This document shows, in pieces, positions 28,804-37,677 of a stretch of DNA of 64,000 nucleotides. The DNA is from Sphingobium sp. EP60837. Lineage in GTDB: Bacteria; Pseudomonadota; Alphaproteobacteria; Sphingomonadales; Sphingomonadaceae. The stretch lies in the NCBI RefSeq assembly GCF_001658005.1, contig NZ_CP015987.1, forward strand, positions 612,001 through 676,000. Direction: 5' to 3'. The first letter of the stretch is position 1. Each line of letters begins with the position of its first letter. Below the pieces are notes generated by a model. The model did no database searches and had not been told where the DNA came from. It saw nothing but the letters and a program-made list of their open reading frames with translations. A program made the translations under genes and the position numbers.

Positions 28804-29600
28804 TTGTTCTGGAACTCCGGCGCGCGCTTGCCGAGGAAGGCGGCGATCGCTTCATGATGGTCTTCGGTATAATGGGCGAGCGACTGATAACCCGCCGCCA
28901 TTTCCAGCAGCGTTGGCAGCTTCATGTCCGCCCCTTCGCGCATCAGCCGCTTGGCCATCCGGGTGGCGTGGCCCGGATTAGCGGCGATCTTGCCCGCCAG
29001 TTCCAGCGCCCGGTCCATCAGCTTGTCGGCGGGCAGCACTTCGGCGACCAGGCCATATTCCAGCGCGGTCGCGGCGTTGATCGCTTCGCCGGTCAGCGTC
29101 ATGATATTGGCGCGCTGCGGCCCGATCAGGCGCGGCAACAACCATCCGCCGCCACCGCCCGGAATGATGCCGAGCTTCACATAGCTTTCCGCCACGACGG
29201 CCGTGTCCGCCATCAGGCGGATGTCGCACATGCAGGAAATGTCGAGGCCCAGGCCGATCGCCGGGCCGTTGATCGCGGCGATGATGGGCACTTCCAGTTC
29301 GTGGATCGCCGGTCCGATCATCTGCACGCTGGTGCGGTAGGAATTCCGGATCTCATAGGGCGAGCCGCCGAACATGCCCGATCGTTCGGCCATATATTTG
29401 ACGTTGCCGCCCGCGCTGAACGCCTTGCCATTGCCGGTCAGGACGATCGCCCGAACCGATGTGTCGCGCACCATGTGGCGGCAGAAATCGACGATTTCCT
29501 CGCTATGCGCGACCTCGGTGATGGTGTTGCGTTCATCGGGGCGGTTGAAACGGGCGATGACGACGGGGCCGTCGCGCTCGACGAGAAGGAACGGTTCCAA
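28800..29600 (-). CDS. crotonase-family protein without hydratase glutamates
   Basis: 266 residues of the enoyl-CoA hydratase/isomerase superfamily. The oxyanion-hole segments 'KAFSAGGNVKYM' and 'IGLGLDISCMCDIRL' are present. The two glutamates used by classical hydratases appear to be replaced: 'AESYVKLGIIPGGGGGW' has Tyr at the Glu144 position, and 'QRANIMTLTG' has Ile at the Glu164 position (by eye, rat crotonase numbering). It may therefore be an isomerase, racemase or lyase. TTG was chosen because GGGAGAG lies just upstream. First gene of the operon, divergent from LysR. Confidence 0.82.
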   Translation of the reverse strand: MEPFLLVERDGPVVIARFNRPDERNTITEVAHSEEIVDFCRHMVRDTSVRAIVLTGNGKAFSAGGNVKYMAERSGMFGGSPYEIRNSYRTSVQMIGPAIHELEVPIIAAINGPAIGLGLDISCMCDIRLMADTAVVAESYVKLGIIPGGGGGWLLPRLIGPQRANIMTLTGEAINAATALEYGLVAEVLPADKLMDRALELAGKIAANPGHATRMAKRLMREGADMKLPTLLEMAAGYQSLAHYTEDHHEAIAAFLGKRAPEFQNK

Positions 29601-29701
29601 GCGGACTCTCCCAATGCAGGATGAAATGACGGGGCACGCTAGGCGCGCGCCCTGCGCCAAGCTAATATTGATTTTCGTTTATCCGATATATGGAAGCTAT
29701 C

Positions 29702-30574
29702 ATGGAACTGCGTCAGCTTCGCTACTTTGTCATGCTGGCCGAAACGGGCAATTTCCACCGTGCGGCCGAGCGGCTGAATATGTCGCAGCCGCCGCTGACG
29801 GTCGCCATCCGCAAGCTGGAGGACGAATTGGGCGCGGCGCTGTTCGTGCGAAGTGCGCGGGGCGTGACGCTGACGGCGGCGGGCCGCGCCTCGCTGGAGA
29901 TGGCGCGGGCTACGCTGGCGCAGGCCGATCGCTTTCGGGAAGCCGCGCGAGAAGGGGCTGCTGGGGAAAGGGGGCGGCTGCGCGTTGGCTTTGTCGGCTC
30001 GGCGACCTTCGAACTGCTGCCGCGCCTCATTACGGAATATCGCCGACGCTATCCTGCCGTCGAACTGGTGCTGGAGGAAGCGACAAGCATGGAAATCGCG
30101 CGCAAGCTGGCTGCGGGCGAATTGGACGTTGGGCTGGTGCGCCTGCCGCTGCTTCAGATCGCGGCCGTGGACACGCAGGTGATCGACCCGGACGAACTAT
30201 ATGCCGCGCTCCCAGAGGGCAGCCCCTTCGCCGACGCGGAAAGCGTGGAGTTGAGCGATCTCGCCGCGCAGCCCTTCATCCTGCAAAGCCGCATCAGCGT
30301 GCTGCATTCGATCACGCTGACCGCCTGCCAAAAGGCGGGGTTCATGCCCATCGTCGCGCAGGAAGCCGCGCAGCTCAGCGCCGTTCTCGCCCTCGTCCGC
30401 TCGGGCCTCGGCGTGGCGCTCGTCCCTTCCCGCGCCGCAGGATCGGTTCCGCAGGGCGTCCGCCTGGTCCACCTCGCCAGCCCGGTGCCCGTCCTGACCG
30501 GCGTCGCCCTGCCGCGCGACACGCCCAGCCCGCTCGCTCAAAACTTCGCCGCGATCGCATCCAATAGCGACTAA
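29702..30574 (+). CDS. LysR-family regulator
   Basis: 290 residues. The winged HTH is intact: MELRQLRYFVMLAETGNFHR, 'AAERLNMSQPPLTVAIRKLE' and 'GAALFVRSARGVTLT'. The effector domain has 'RLRVGFVGSATFELLPRLI'. It is transcribed divergently from the crotonase operon with about 100 bases between them, so it most likely controls that operon and itself. ATG at 29690 is an alternative start. Confidence 0.88.
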   Translation: MELRQLRYFVMLAETGNFHRAAERLNMSQPPLTVAIRKLEDELGAALFVRSARGVTLTAAGRASLEMARATLAQADRFREAAREGAAGERGRLRVGFVGSATFELLPRLITEYRRRYPAVELVLEEATSMEIARKLAAGELDVGLVRLPLLQIAAVDTQVIDPDELYAALPEGSPFADAESVELSDLAAQPFILQSRISVLHSITLTACQKAGFMPIVAQEAAQLSAVLALVRSGLGVALVPSRAAGSVPQGVRLVHLASPVPVLTGVALPRDTPSPLAQNFAAIASNSD

Positions 30575-30662
30575 CTATCAAATTGCGCCAATTCGATATT
30601 GGACACTTCTCCCGCAAAACGCGATCAGTTCGCCACTTCATTGATGGTTTCACGAGGCCGGC

Positions 30663-31817
30663 TTGTTCGAAACATTGACCCTTTCCGCCCTGCCGCCCGA
30701 GGATGAGGCGATCCGCCCCGCCCTGCGCGCTCTGATCGACGAAGCCATCGCCGAGCTGCCCGTCAGCCGCCGCGCTCGCTCCTGGCAGGGTTTCGACGCC
30801 TCTTTCAGCCGAAAATTGGGCCAGGCCGGCTATCTCGGCCTGTCTCTGCCCAAGGAATATGGTGGCATGGGTCGCGGCCCCTTCACCCGCTTCGTTGTGG
30901 TGGAAGAACTGCTGTCGGCTGGCGCTCCCGTCGCCGGGCACTGGATCGCCGACCGCCAGAGCGGCCCGCTGATCCTGCATTACGGCACGGAGGAACAGCG
31001 CCGCTTTTACCTGCCCCGCATCTCGAAGGGCGAAGCGCTCTTCTGCATCGGCATGAGCGAGCCAGGCTCCGGTTCAGACCTCGCCAGCGTCCGCACCCGC
31101 GCCGAACAGCAGGCAGACGGTAGTTGGCTGCTCAACGGCCAGAAGATCTGGACCACCAACGCGATGCATGGCGATTATATGATCGCCTTGGTGCGCACAT
31201 CGGGCACCAGCGCCGACCGGCAACAGGGCCTGTCCCAGCTGATCGTCGATCTCAAAGCGCCCGGCGTCATTATCCGTCCGATCGTTGACCTGACCGGCGA
31301 CGCGCATTTCGCCGAAGTCTTTTTCGAAGATGTTCGTCTCGCCCCCGACGCCCTGATCGGTTCGGAAGGGCAGGGGTGGAAGCAGGTGACCGCGGAGCTT
31401 GCGTTCGAGCGCAGCGGACCGGAGCGCATTTATTCCTCCGTAGTGTTAATCGATGCCTGGGTGCGTCATCTCGAAGCGGTTGGGCGGAAGGACAGCGCCA
31501 CGCTGCGCCTCGTCGGATCCCTGATGGCGCAGCAGGCGGTGCTGCGCGAAATGTCGCTCGCCGTGACCGCGCGGTTGGTGGCGGGCGAGAGCCCGGTTGT
31601 CGAAGCCTCGCTGATGAAGGATCTCGGCACCAGTTTCGAGCAGGCGGTGCCCCAGCTGATCGGGGATGACCTGGCTGCCAACCCGGATGAGCCGGTCGAT
31701 CCGGAACTCTACCGCACCTTACTTTATGTGACCTATGCCGCGCCCAGCTTCTCGCTGCGCGGCGGCACGCGTGAAATCCTGCGCGGCATCATCGCCCGCG
31801 GCCTTGGCCTGCGCTGA
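30663..31817 (+). CDS. acyl-CoA dehydrogenase, large subunit
   Basis: 384 residues, starting at a TTG. 'GYLGLSLPKEYGGMGRGPF', 'FCIGMSEPGSGSDLASVRTR' and 'LNGQKIWTTNA' are the FAD/substrate signatures. The C-terminal part lacks the usual 'R.QFG.pi..fQ' FAD motif, which is present in the next gene. This split of the FAD site between two subunits is what heteromeric dehydrogenases of steroid side-chain beta-oxidation (FadE26/27, FadE28/29 type) show. The catalytic base was not assigned with certainty. Confidence 0.85.
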   Translation: MFETLTLSALPPEDEAIRPALRALIDEAIAELPVSRRARSWQGFDASFSRKLGQAGYLGLSLPKEYGGMGRGPFTRFVVVEELLSAGAPVAGHWIADRQSGPLILHYGTEEQRRFYLPRISKGEALFCIGMSEPGSGSDLASVRTRAEQQADGSWLLNGQKIWTTNAMHGDYMIALVRTSGTSADRQQGLSQLIVDLKAPGVIIRPIVDLTGDAHFAEVFFEDVRLAPDALIGSEGQGWKQVTAELAFERSGPERIYSSVVLIDAWVRHLEAVGRKDSATLRLVGSLMAQQAVLREMSLAVTARLVAGESPVVEASLMKDLGTSFEQAVPQLIGDDLAANPDEPVDPELYRTLLYVTYAAPSFSLRGGTREILRGIIARGLGLR

Positions 31818-31830
31818 AGGGAGCCACTCC

Positions 31831-32754
31831 ATGGACATGTCCGAACTGATCGATCCCTTCGCCCGCTTGATCGAAGATATCTGCACCCCCGCCGCGATCC
31901 GCGAGATTGAACAGGGCGGCGATACCGCAGCGATGTGGAAGGCTTTCCTGGAATCCGGCTTCCTTGACGCCTTGGTCGCCGAGGAATCCGGCGGCGCTGG
32001 CCTGTCGCTGAGCGACGCCGCCTCGCTGATCGCGCTGCTCGGCCGCCATGCCGTGCCGCTGCCGGTCGGCGATACGATGGTCGCCCGCGCGCTGCTCGCC
32101 GCTGCTGGCGTCGAAGCGCCCGAAGGGCCGATCGCCATCGCCACCGGCGCGGGCGCTGCGCCTTTCGCCGCCGTGGCTACCCACATCCTCTCCGGCGCGC
32201 CCGACGCGCCGGTAGTGACGCCAGCGAACGTCGAACCGACGGGCGTGCCACATGACGGCGGGGCCTATGTGAGCGGGCTCGACGGCAAGGCCCTGCGCCC
32301 GATCGCTGCCGCGCTGCGCGCGCTGCTGATCTCCGGTGCGGCGGAGCGCGTGATGGAAATGACCGTCGCCTACGCCAATGAACGCGTCCAGTTCGGCAAG
32401 CCGATCGGCAAGCAGCAGGCCGTGCAGCAGCAGCTGTCCGTCCTCGCCGAGCAGGCCGTCGCCGCTCGCATCGCCGCCGCGATCGGCGCTCGGGCGGGGT
32501 TGCGGCCGAAGCTCGTGGACGCTGCCATCGCAAAGCATGGCACGAGCCTTGCCGCAGGACAGATCGCCGCAATCGCTCATGCCGTCCATGGTGCGATCGG
32601 CATTAGCGAGGAATATGACCTGCAACTGTTGACCCGCCGTCTGCATGGCTGGCGCCTGGCGGACGGATCGGAAGGCTATTGGGCTGGGGTGCTTGGGGAG
32701 TTGCGCATGGCGGAGCCTGCCAAGCCAACTGCTGATTTCATTCGGGGCGCCTGA
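31831..32754 (+). CDS. acyl-CoA dehydrogenase, small subunit
   Basis: 307 residues, thirteen bases after the large subunit, with GGGAG before the ATG. It carries 'ANERVQFGKPIGKQQAVQQQ', the dehydrogenase FAD motif missing from its neighbour. The middle beta domain is reduced, and the N-terminal helical part is short ('FLESGFLDALVAEESGGAGL'). Reduced small subunits paired with a full-sized partner are typical of alpha2beta2 steroid acyl-CoA dehydrogenases, though other heteromers exist. Confidence 0.82.
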   Translation: MDMSELIDPFARLIEDICTPAAIREIEQGGDTAAMWKAFLESGFLDALVAEESGGAGLSLSDAASLIALLGRHAVPLPVGDTMVARALLAAAGVEAPEGPIAIATGAGAAPFAAVATHILSGAPDAPVVTPANVEPTGVPHDGGAYVSGLDGKALRPIAAALRALLISGAAERVMEMTVAYANERVQFGKPIGKQQAVQQQLSVLAEQAVAARIAAAIGARAGLRPKLVDAAIAKHGTSLAAGQIAAIAHAVHGAIGISEEYDLQLLTRRLHGWRLADGSEGYWAGVLGELRMAEPAKPTADFIRGA

Positions 32755-32806
32755 TCGCAAGCTCCCGACGCAAGGGGTTGTCGCGTGTTGGTCTAGGGCG
32801 CTAAGA

Positions 32807-32834
32807 GGCGCAGCCAGCAGCCCTGGGCTGCGCC
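32807..32834. terminator. GC-rich hairpin after the dehydrogenase pair
   Basis: GGCGCAGCC (32807-32815) and GGCTGCGCC (32826-32834) form a perfect 9-bp stem with a ten-base loop. It lies between the acyl-CoA dehydrogenase and aldehyde dehydrogenase genes. No T run follows, so termination may be partial. Confidence 0.45.
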
Positions 32835-32885
32835 CTAACAGATGATCCGTGCGGCGCAGCGCTTGAGGTAGAGGACCATAATCGC

Positions 32886-34322
32886 ATGACCATTTCGACG
32901 CCCTATCCCATCATCGACGGTCAGGAACGCAAGCAGGGTTCGCTCGGGACGATGCCGCTGGTCAATCCCTCGACCGAGGAAGTGATCGCGAACATCCCGA
33001 ATTGCGGCGCGGAAGAAGCGCTTGAGGCTGCGCGCCTGTCGGTTGAGGGCTTTGCGCAATGGTCGGCGATGGCGCCTTTCGACCGCAGCAAAATCATGCG
33101 CCGCGCCGCCGACCAGATGCGCGCCGAGGTTGAAGAAGCCGCTGCCGAGATGACTCGCGAGAGCGGCAAGCCGCTGGTGCAGGCGCGGGGCGAATGGATG
33201 GCGTCGGCCGATCTGCTCGATTGGTTTGCCGAAGAAGGACGCCGCGCCTATGGCCGCCTGATCCCCACCCGGGCGAGCGACATGCGTTGGGCCGTGCACC
33301 GTCGCCCGGTCGGCCCGGTCGCTGCCTTCACGCCCTGGAATTTCCCCGCCTGGACGGTGATGCAGAAGGTTGCCCCGGCGCTGGCCGCTGGCTGTTCGGT
33401 AGTCCTGAAATGTGCGGAGGAGACTCCAAGCTCTGGCTGGCGCATCGTCGGCGCCCTGCTCGCCGCCGGTCTCCCCCCGCGCGCGTTGAGCGTCATTTGG
33501 GGCGACGCGCCCGCAATCTCTGCTGCGCTCTGCGCCGCGCCCGAAATTCACAAGGTGACGCTGACCGGCTCGACCCGCGTCGGCCGCATTCTGGCGAGCG
33601 CCGCCGGGCAGCACCTTAAGAAGGTGACGATGGAGTTGGGTGGCCATAATCCGGTGATCATCGCGCGGGATGTGGACTTGAACACGGTTGTGCCGCTGGC
33701 GGCCGAGTTCAAGTTCCGCAACGGCGGCCAGGTATGCGTGTCGCCGACCCGCTTCCTCGTCGAAAAGCCGATCTATGCCGAGTTCGTCGCGGGCGTCGCC
33801 GAAGCGGCAAGCAAGCTGCGCGTCGGCGACGGTATGGATGCGGACACGCAGATGGGTCCGCTCGCCACCGCGGGGCAGCTGTCAAAGATCGAGGCATTGG
33901 CCGCCGACGCCGTGCAGCGTGGCGCAAAGATCGAAACGGGTGGATCGCGGATCGGCAACCGCGGCTATTTCTTCCAGCCGACCGTGCTGTCGGGCATGAC
34001 GCCTGAAATGGATGCGATGAACGAGGAACCCTTCGGCCCGCTGATGCTAGTGATGCCGGTCGATGACATCGACGCCGCGCTGACCGAAGCCAATCGTCTG
34101 CCCTATGGTCTGGCTTCCTATGCCTTCACCAACAGTCTGAGCACGGAGCGCAAGATCTCAGAGCGCATCAATGCAGGCATGCTGGGCCTCAACCATTATG
34201 CCATGGCGATGCCCGAAACGCCCTTCGGCGGCGTGGGCGACAGCGGCATGGGCTCCGAAGGTGGTATCGAAGGCATGGACGCCTATCTGCGCCCCTTCTT
34301 GGTGACGGCGAAGATCGTCTGA
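32886..34322 (+). CDS. NAD(P)-dependent aldehyde dehydrogenase
   Basis: 478 residues. Cys284 in 'FRNGGQVCVSPTRF' is the nucleophile and Glu250 in 'VTMELGGHNPVI' the general base; 'FTPWNFPAWTVMQKVAPALA' is the cofactor segment. The overall pattern is that of succinate-semialdehyde or aliphatic aldehyde dehydrogenases ('LNHYAMAMPETPFGGVGDSG' near the end). It probably oxidises an aldehyde made in the same catabolic pathway; the alcohol dehydrogenase follows on the same strand. Confidence 0.88.
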   Translation: MTISTPYPIIDGQERKQGSLGTMPLVNPSTEEVIANIPNCGAEEALEAARLSVEGFAQWSAMAPFDRSKIMRRAADQMRAEVEEAAAEMTRESGKPLVQARGEWMASADLLDWFAEEGRRAYGRLIPTRASDMRWAVHRRPVGPVAAFTPWNFPAWTVMQKVAPALAAGCSVVLKCAEETPSSGWRIVGALLAAGLPPRALSVIWGDAPAISAALCAAPEIHKVTLTGSTRVGRILASAAGQHLKKVTMELGGHNPVIIARDVDLNTVVPLAAEFKFRNGGQVCVSPTRFLVEKPIYAEFVAGVAEAASKLRVGDGMDADTQMGPLATAGQLSKIEALAADAVQRGAKIETGGSRIGNRGYFFQPTVLSGMTPEMDAMNEEPFGPLMLVMPVDDIDAALTEANRLPYGLASYAFTNSLSTERKISERINAGMLGLNHYAMAMPETPFGGVGDSGMGSEGGIEGMDAYLRPFLVTAKIV

Positions 34323-34583
34323 ACATCAATCAGCCGCTATAATAGACTTACGTCGGCCCTCCTCCGCCTCCTGACAAGGAGGTGAAGGATAAGCTACTTG
34401 GCGCGGCATCTTTCGCCGCCGCCTTCGCATCAGGAAATCGTCAGTTGTTCCGCGCGCCTTCCTGCATGGGAGTGCGGGGATCCTTTACGCATGTCCGTTT
34501 GACGTCTTTCGCTATAATCGGCTTGACTAGGAAACTGATAAGTTTACCAACGAGACAAAGAAAGATGAGGAGGAGAGGACGTC

Positions 34584-35657
34584 ATGAGCGATTCTCAAGT
34601 TTTGGGTGCGAGCCCTAGCCCAGCGCTTCCGGCCACAATGCCGCTGGCCCGCGTGCATGGTGCGGGGGACATGCGCATCGACCAGGTGGAAGTGCCAGCA
34701 ATCGGGCCGTATGATGTACTGGTGCGCGTGGGCGCAACGGGTGTTTGCGGCAGCGACCTCGGCTATGTCGCCGCAGGGAATATGGGCGGTGCGCCACTTA
34801 CTGAACCTTTGCCGCTTGGACATGAATTTGCCGGCATCGTCGAGCAGGTAGGAGCCGAGGTGCGCGACATAGCGCCGGGTCAACGCTGCGCCGTCAACCC
34901 CGATAGCGGGCTTATCGGCGGTGGCGGGCCGGGCGCGTTCGCCCCGTTCATCCTGGTGGAGAATGCGCGCGTCGGCTTGGAAATTTGTCCCATCCCAGAC
35001 AGTCTGCTGCTGGAAAAAGCCGCTCTGGCAGAACCATTGTCGGTGGCGATGCACGGCCTGAACATCGGCCGGGTTGAGCCGGGGGATAAGGTTGTGGTTC
35101 TGGGCGCGGGTCCAATCGGCCTATGTACCGTCATCTGCCTTCGCCATCGGGGCATAAGCGACATCCTGATCGCGGATCTGTGCGACGCCCGGCTGGAACG
35201 GGCGCGCCAGCTTGGGGCGAGCGTTACCGTCAATCCGTCGTGCGAGTCGTTGGGCCATGCCGTCGGCCAAGCGCATGGAACAGGGGAGCGGTATGGTCTG
35301 CCCTTCGTGGGCAGCGATGTCATCATCGATGCGGCAGGGTCGCAAGAGGCCCTAGGTGAATTACTGGAACTGGCGAAATATCAGTCCCGTGTGGTCATCG
35401 TCGCGCTACATAAAAAGCCGATGCCCATCAATCTTTGGAAGATGATGGCCAATGAGTTCAGCATTTCCGGGTCGATCGCGAGTGATCGGGCGGAAGAGTT
35501 CAACGAGTGCGTGAAAATGCTGGCTGTCGGAAAGGTGAATGTCGATCCGCTGATCAGCCATCGGATCGATTTCAACCAGCTGGACGAAGCTTTCCGAACC
35601 GCCGCAGATCCGGAGGCGTCGGCCAAGGTGATCGTCACTTTTCCACAAGTCGCGTGA
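34584..35657 (+). CDS. zinc-type alcohol dehydrogenase without structural zinc site
   Basis: 357 residues of the medium-chain dehydrogenase family. The catalytic zinc ligands are in 'GVCGSDLGYV' and 'LGHEFAGIVEQVG', and the Rossmann motif is 'VVVLGAGPIGLCTVICL'. The lobe that normally holds four cysteines reads 'CAVNPDSGLIGGGG' instead, so the structural zinc is absent. It starts after GAGGAGAGG. Similar proteins act as threonine- or sorbitol-type dehydrogenases; the substrate here is unknown. Confidence 0.85.
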   Translation: MSDSQVLGASPSPALPATMPLARVHGAGDMRIDQVEVPAIGPYDVLVRVGATGVCGSDLGYVAAGNMGGAPLTEPLPLGHEFAGIVEQVGAEVRDIAPGQRCAVNPDSGLIGGGGPGAFAPFILVENARVGLEICPIPDSLLLEKAALAEPLSVAMHGLNIGRVEPGDKVVVLGAGPIGLCTVICLRHRGISDILIADLCDARLERARQLGASVTVNPSCESLGHAVGQAHGTGERYGLPFVGSDVIIDAAGSQEALGELLELAKYQSRVVIVALHKKPMPINLWKMMANEFSISGSIASDRAEEFNECVKMLAVGKVNVDPLISHRIDFNQLDEAFRTAADPEASAKVIVTFPQVA

Positions 35658-35697
35658 GAGGCGGGCATAACCGCTCCACAATCCAGAGGATCTAAAC

Positions 35698-36969
35698 ATG
35701 AGTGAAGTTCAGCTGCGCGAGCTGCAGGAAATCCGTATCGACGACATGGCCGACCCGGTGGTCACCCCCGCGATCCTTGCCGCCCGCAACGGGCCTGCGA
35801 ATGTGCCTGACCGAATGACGGTGGAAGAGGTGCTTGCCAGCGCGATCGTCCAAGCGGGCGGCCTGGATGATTTTGGCGACGATCAAAGCTTTCGTGAGCG
35901 CATGGCGGTGACGCTGCAGGCGTGGGACGAGGATGAGGGCCTTACCCGTGGGGCACGGATCACGCTGCTGAACCATCTCGTCCGCGTCATGGTAAATCGT
36001 CTTCATATAGAGGATCTGGTCAAGCGGCATCCCGAGATATTAGAGATTGAGATCGATCGGCCGCTGTTCATCGCTGGCCTGCCCCGTTCGGGCACTACCC
36101 ATCTGGTCAACTGGCTGTCGCGCGACGAGCGGCTGCGATCGCTTACGCTGTGGGAATCGGAGGAGCCGGTTCAGCTGCGCGATCTTGCACCGGGCGAAGT
36201 CGATCCCCGCGCTGTGCGCAGCGCCGAATTTTGGAGCGCGTTCGAGGCGATGTTGCCGCACATGGCGGCGATGCACGGGATGGACGCAGCGTCCATCCAT
36301 GAGGACAATGAACTGCTCTACATGGATCTCAACTGCTATAGTTGGGAGTTCCAATCACGGATCCCCCGGTGGATCGACTATTATTTCGCGCACGACCGCA
36401 CGCCCAGCTACGCCTATGAAAAGAAGGTGCTGCAGGTCCTGACATGGCATCGCGGACCTAACCGCTGGTTGTTGAAATCGCCGCAGCACATGGAAAATCT
36501 GGCGGCAATCAAGACGGTTTTCCCCGATGCCACGATGGTCATCACCCATCGCGATCCCATCGCGGTGCTGCGGTCGCTGACTACCATGCTGGGCTATAGT
36601 GATCGCATCCGCCGCGATCCGGTGGACCCGCCCGCCCTCGCCCAGCTTTGGCTCGACCGTATAGAAAGGTTGCTGCGCGCTTGCGTTGATCAGCGCGAGG
36701 CATGGGGTCCTGATCAGTCGGCCGACATCCTGTTCCATGAATATATGGCCGATCAGGAGCGCGTGATGCGGCGGGTTTACAATCTTGCGGGGCTGGAACT
36801 GACATCGGAGGTCGAGGCTCAGCTGCTCGGCTATCTGGACGAAAATCCTCGCAACAAACATGGCAAGGTTGTCTATGATCTCGAAGGCGTATTCGGTCTG
36901 AACGAAGCCGCCGCGCGTGAGCGGTTCGCCTTTTATTATGAGCGTTTTCCTGTCCGGCATGAGGTCTAA
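35698..36969 (+). CDS. sulfotransferase-fold protein
   Basis: 423 residues of the sulfotransferase 3-like family. The PAPS 5'-phosphosulfate loop is 'LFIAGLPRSGTTHLVNWL' near residues 123-140, and the 3'-phosphate binding region is likely 'VFPDATMVITHRDP'. 'WLLKSPQHMENL' is also typical. Such proteins are frequent in sphingomonad and actinobacterial steroid or lipid catabolic regions without a proven reaction; sulfation or desulfation of a hydroxyl is possible. It lies 40 bases after the alcohol dehydrogenase, so probably in one operon. Confidence 0.8.
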   Translation: MSEVQLRELQEIRIDDMADPVVTPAILAARNGPANVPDRMTVEEVLASAIVQAGGLDDFGDDQSFRERMAVTLQAWDEDEGLTRGARITLLNHLVRVMVNRLHIEDLVKRHPEILEIEIDRPLFIAGLPRSGTTHLVNWLSRDERLRSLTLWESEEPVQLRDLAPGEVDPRAVRSAEFWSAFEAMLPHMAAMHGMDAASIHEDNELLYMDLNCYSWEFQSRIPRWIDYYFAHDRTPSYAYEKKVLQVLTWHRGPNRWLLKSPQHMENLAAIKTVFPDATMVITHRDPIAVLRSLTTMLGYSDRIRRDPVDPPALAQLWLDRIERLLRACVDQREAWGPDQSADILFHEYMADQERVMRRVYNLAGLELTSEVEAQLLGYLDENPRNKHGKVVYDLEGVFGLNEAAARERFAFYYERFPVRHEV

Positions 36970-37609
36970 GGTGGAGGCTGACAGCTCTGCCATCCCGGCG
37001 CCGATCGGCCGTGCGGACCAGACGCTCGCAAAAAAGCGCCGCCTGCTGCAGATCGCGCGCGAAGAATTTATCCGGCAAGGCTATCGCGCCGTCACCATGG
37101 ATGCGATCGCTCAGGCGGCGGGGGTGTCCAAGCGCACACTCTATCTTTGGCATGAGGATAAGGCTGCGCTTTTTCGAGCCTGTCTTAACGCCGGAGTTGA
37201 GCGCTTTCCCTTGGCGCAGTTCAGCGATGCCGCTGAGCCAGAGTCCGACCTGCGTGCGTTCGGCGTTGCCCTGCTCCAGGAATTCACTCGCCCATCGACT
37301 GTTGGCATGGCCCGGCTGTTGATGCGCGAGGCTCATGAGTTCAGCGAATTTGGGCCGCTGATCCGGCAAAGTCGGGATGACTATCTCGCGCGGCCTCTTG
37401 CCGAGTATCTGGTGCGGACAGGTATTTCAAAAAGGGACAGCGGCAGCGCCGCCATGCTCCTTTTATCGATGATATTAGCGCCCGTTCACAACGCCCTGCT
37501 GGTTGATGATGCGTTGCCGGACGAGCAGCAATGCAGACTGCACGTCGAAATAGCGGTGCGCACCTTTATGCGCGGGACAGAGAGAGGTGCAAATGCGGCG
37601 GCGGCTTGA
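36959..37609 (+). CDS. TetR-family regulator
   Basis: 216 residues. The HTH reads 'FIRQGYRAVTMDAIAQAAGV' and 'SKRTLYLWHEDKAALF' (residues about 38-72). The C-terminal domain is helical and hydrophobic as usual for ligand binding. The ATG overlaps the end of the sulfotransferase gene; a GTG at 36971 is the alternative. An inverted repeat lies just past its stop, in front of the monooxygenase, and is the likely operator. Confidence 0.87.
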   Translation: MRSKVEADSSAIPAPIGRADQTLAKKRRLLQIAREEFIRQGYRAVTMDAIAQAAGVSKRTLYLWHEDKAALFRACLNAGVERFPLAQFSDAAEPESDLRAFGVALLQEFTRPSTVGMARLLMREAHEFSEFGPLIRQSRDDYLARPLAEYLVRTGISKRDSGSAAMLLLSMILAPVHNALLVDDALPDEQQCRLHVEIAVRTFMRGTERGANAAAA

Positions 37610-37634
37610 CCAAAGGAACCGCGGTTGCTATCAC

Positions 37635-37654
37635 AAGTGAGTGTTTACTTACTT
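37635..37654. promoter_or_regulatory. candidate TetR operator before the BVMO
   Basis: AAGTGAGT (37635-37642) and ACTTACTT (37647-37654) are 8-base half-sites with one mismatch, separated by GTTT. The site ends 23 bases before the monooxygenase start and 25 bases after the TetR stop. Its size and symmetry fit a TetR dimer. Confidence 0.6.
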
Positions 37655-37677
37655 ATCCGCTTTTGAGTCGGAGAGGG

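Noticed and set aside
29374..30567. 397-codon plus-strand frame across the crotonase and LysR genes
   Set aside because: It crosses a divergent promoter and two real genes in other frames, with Arg/Pro-rich composition.
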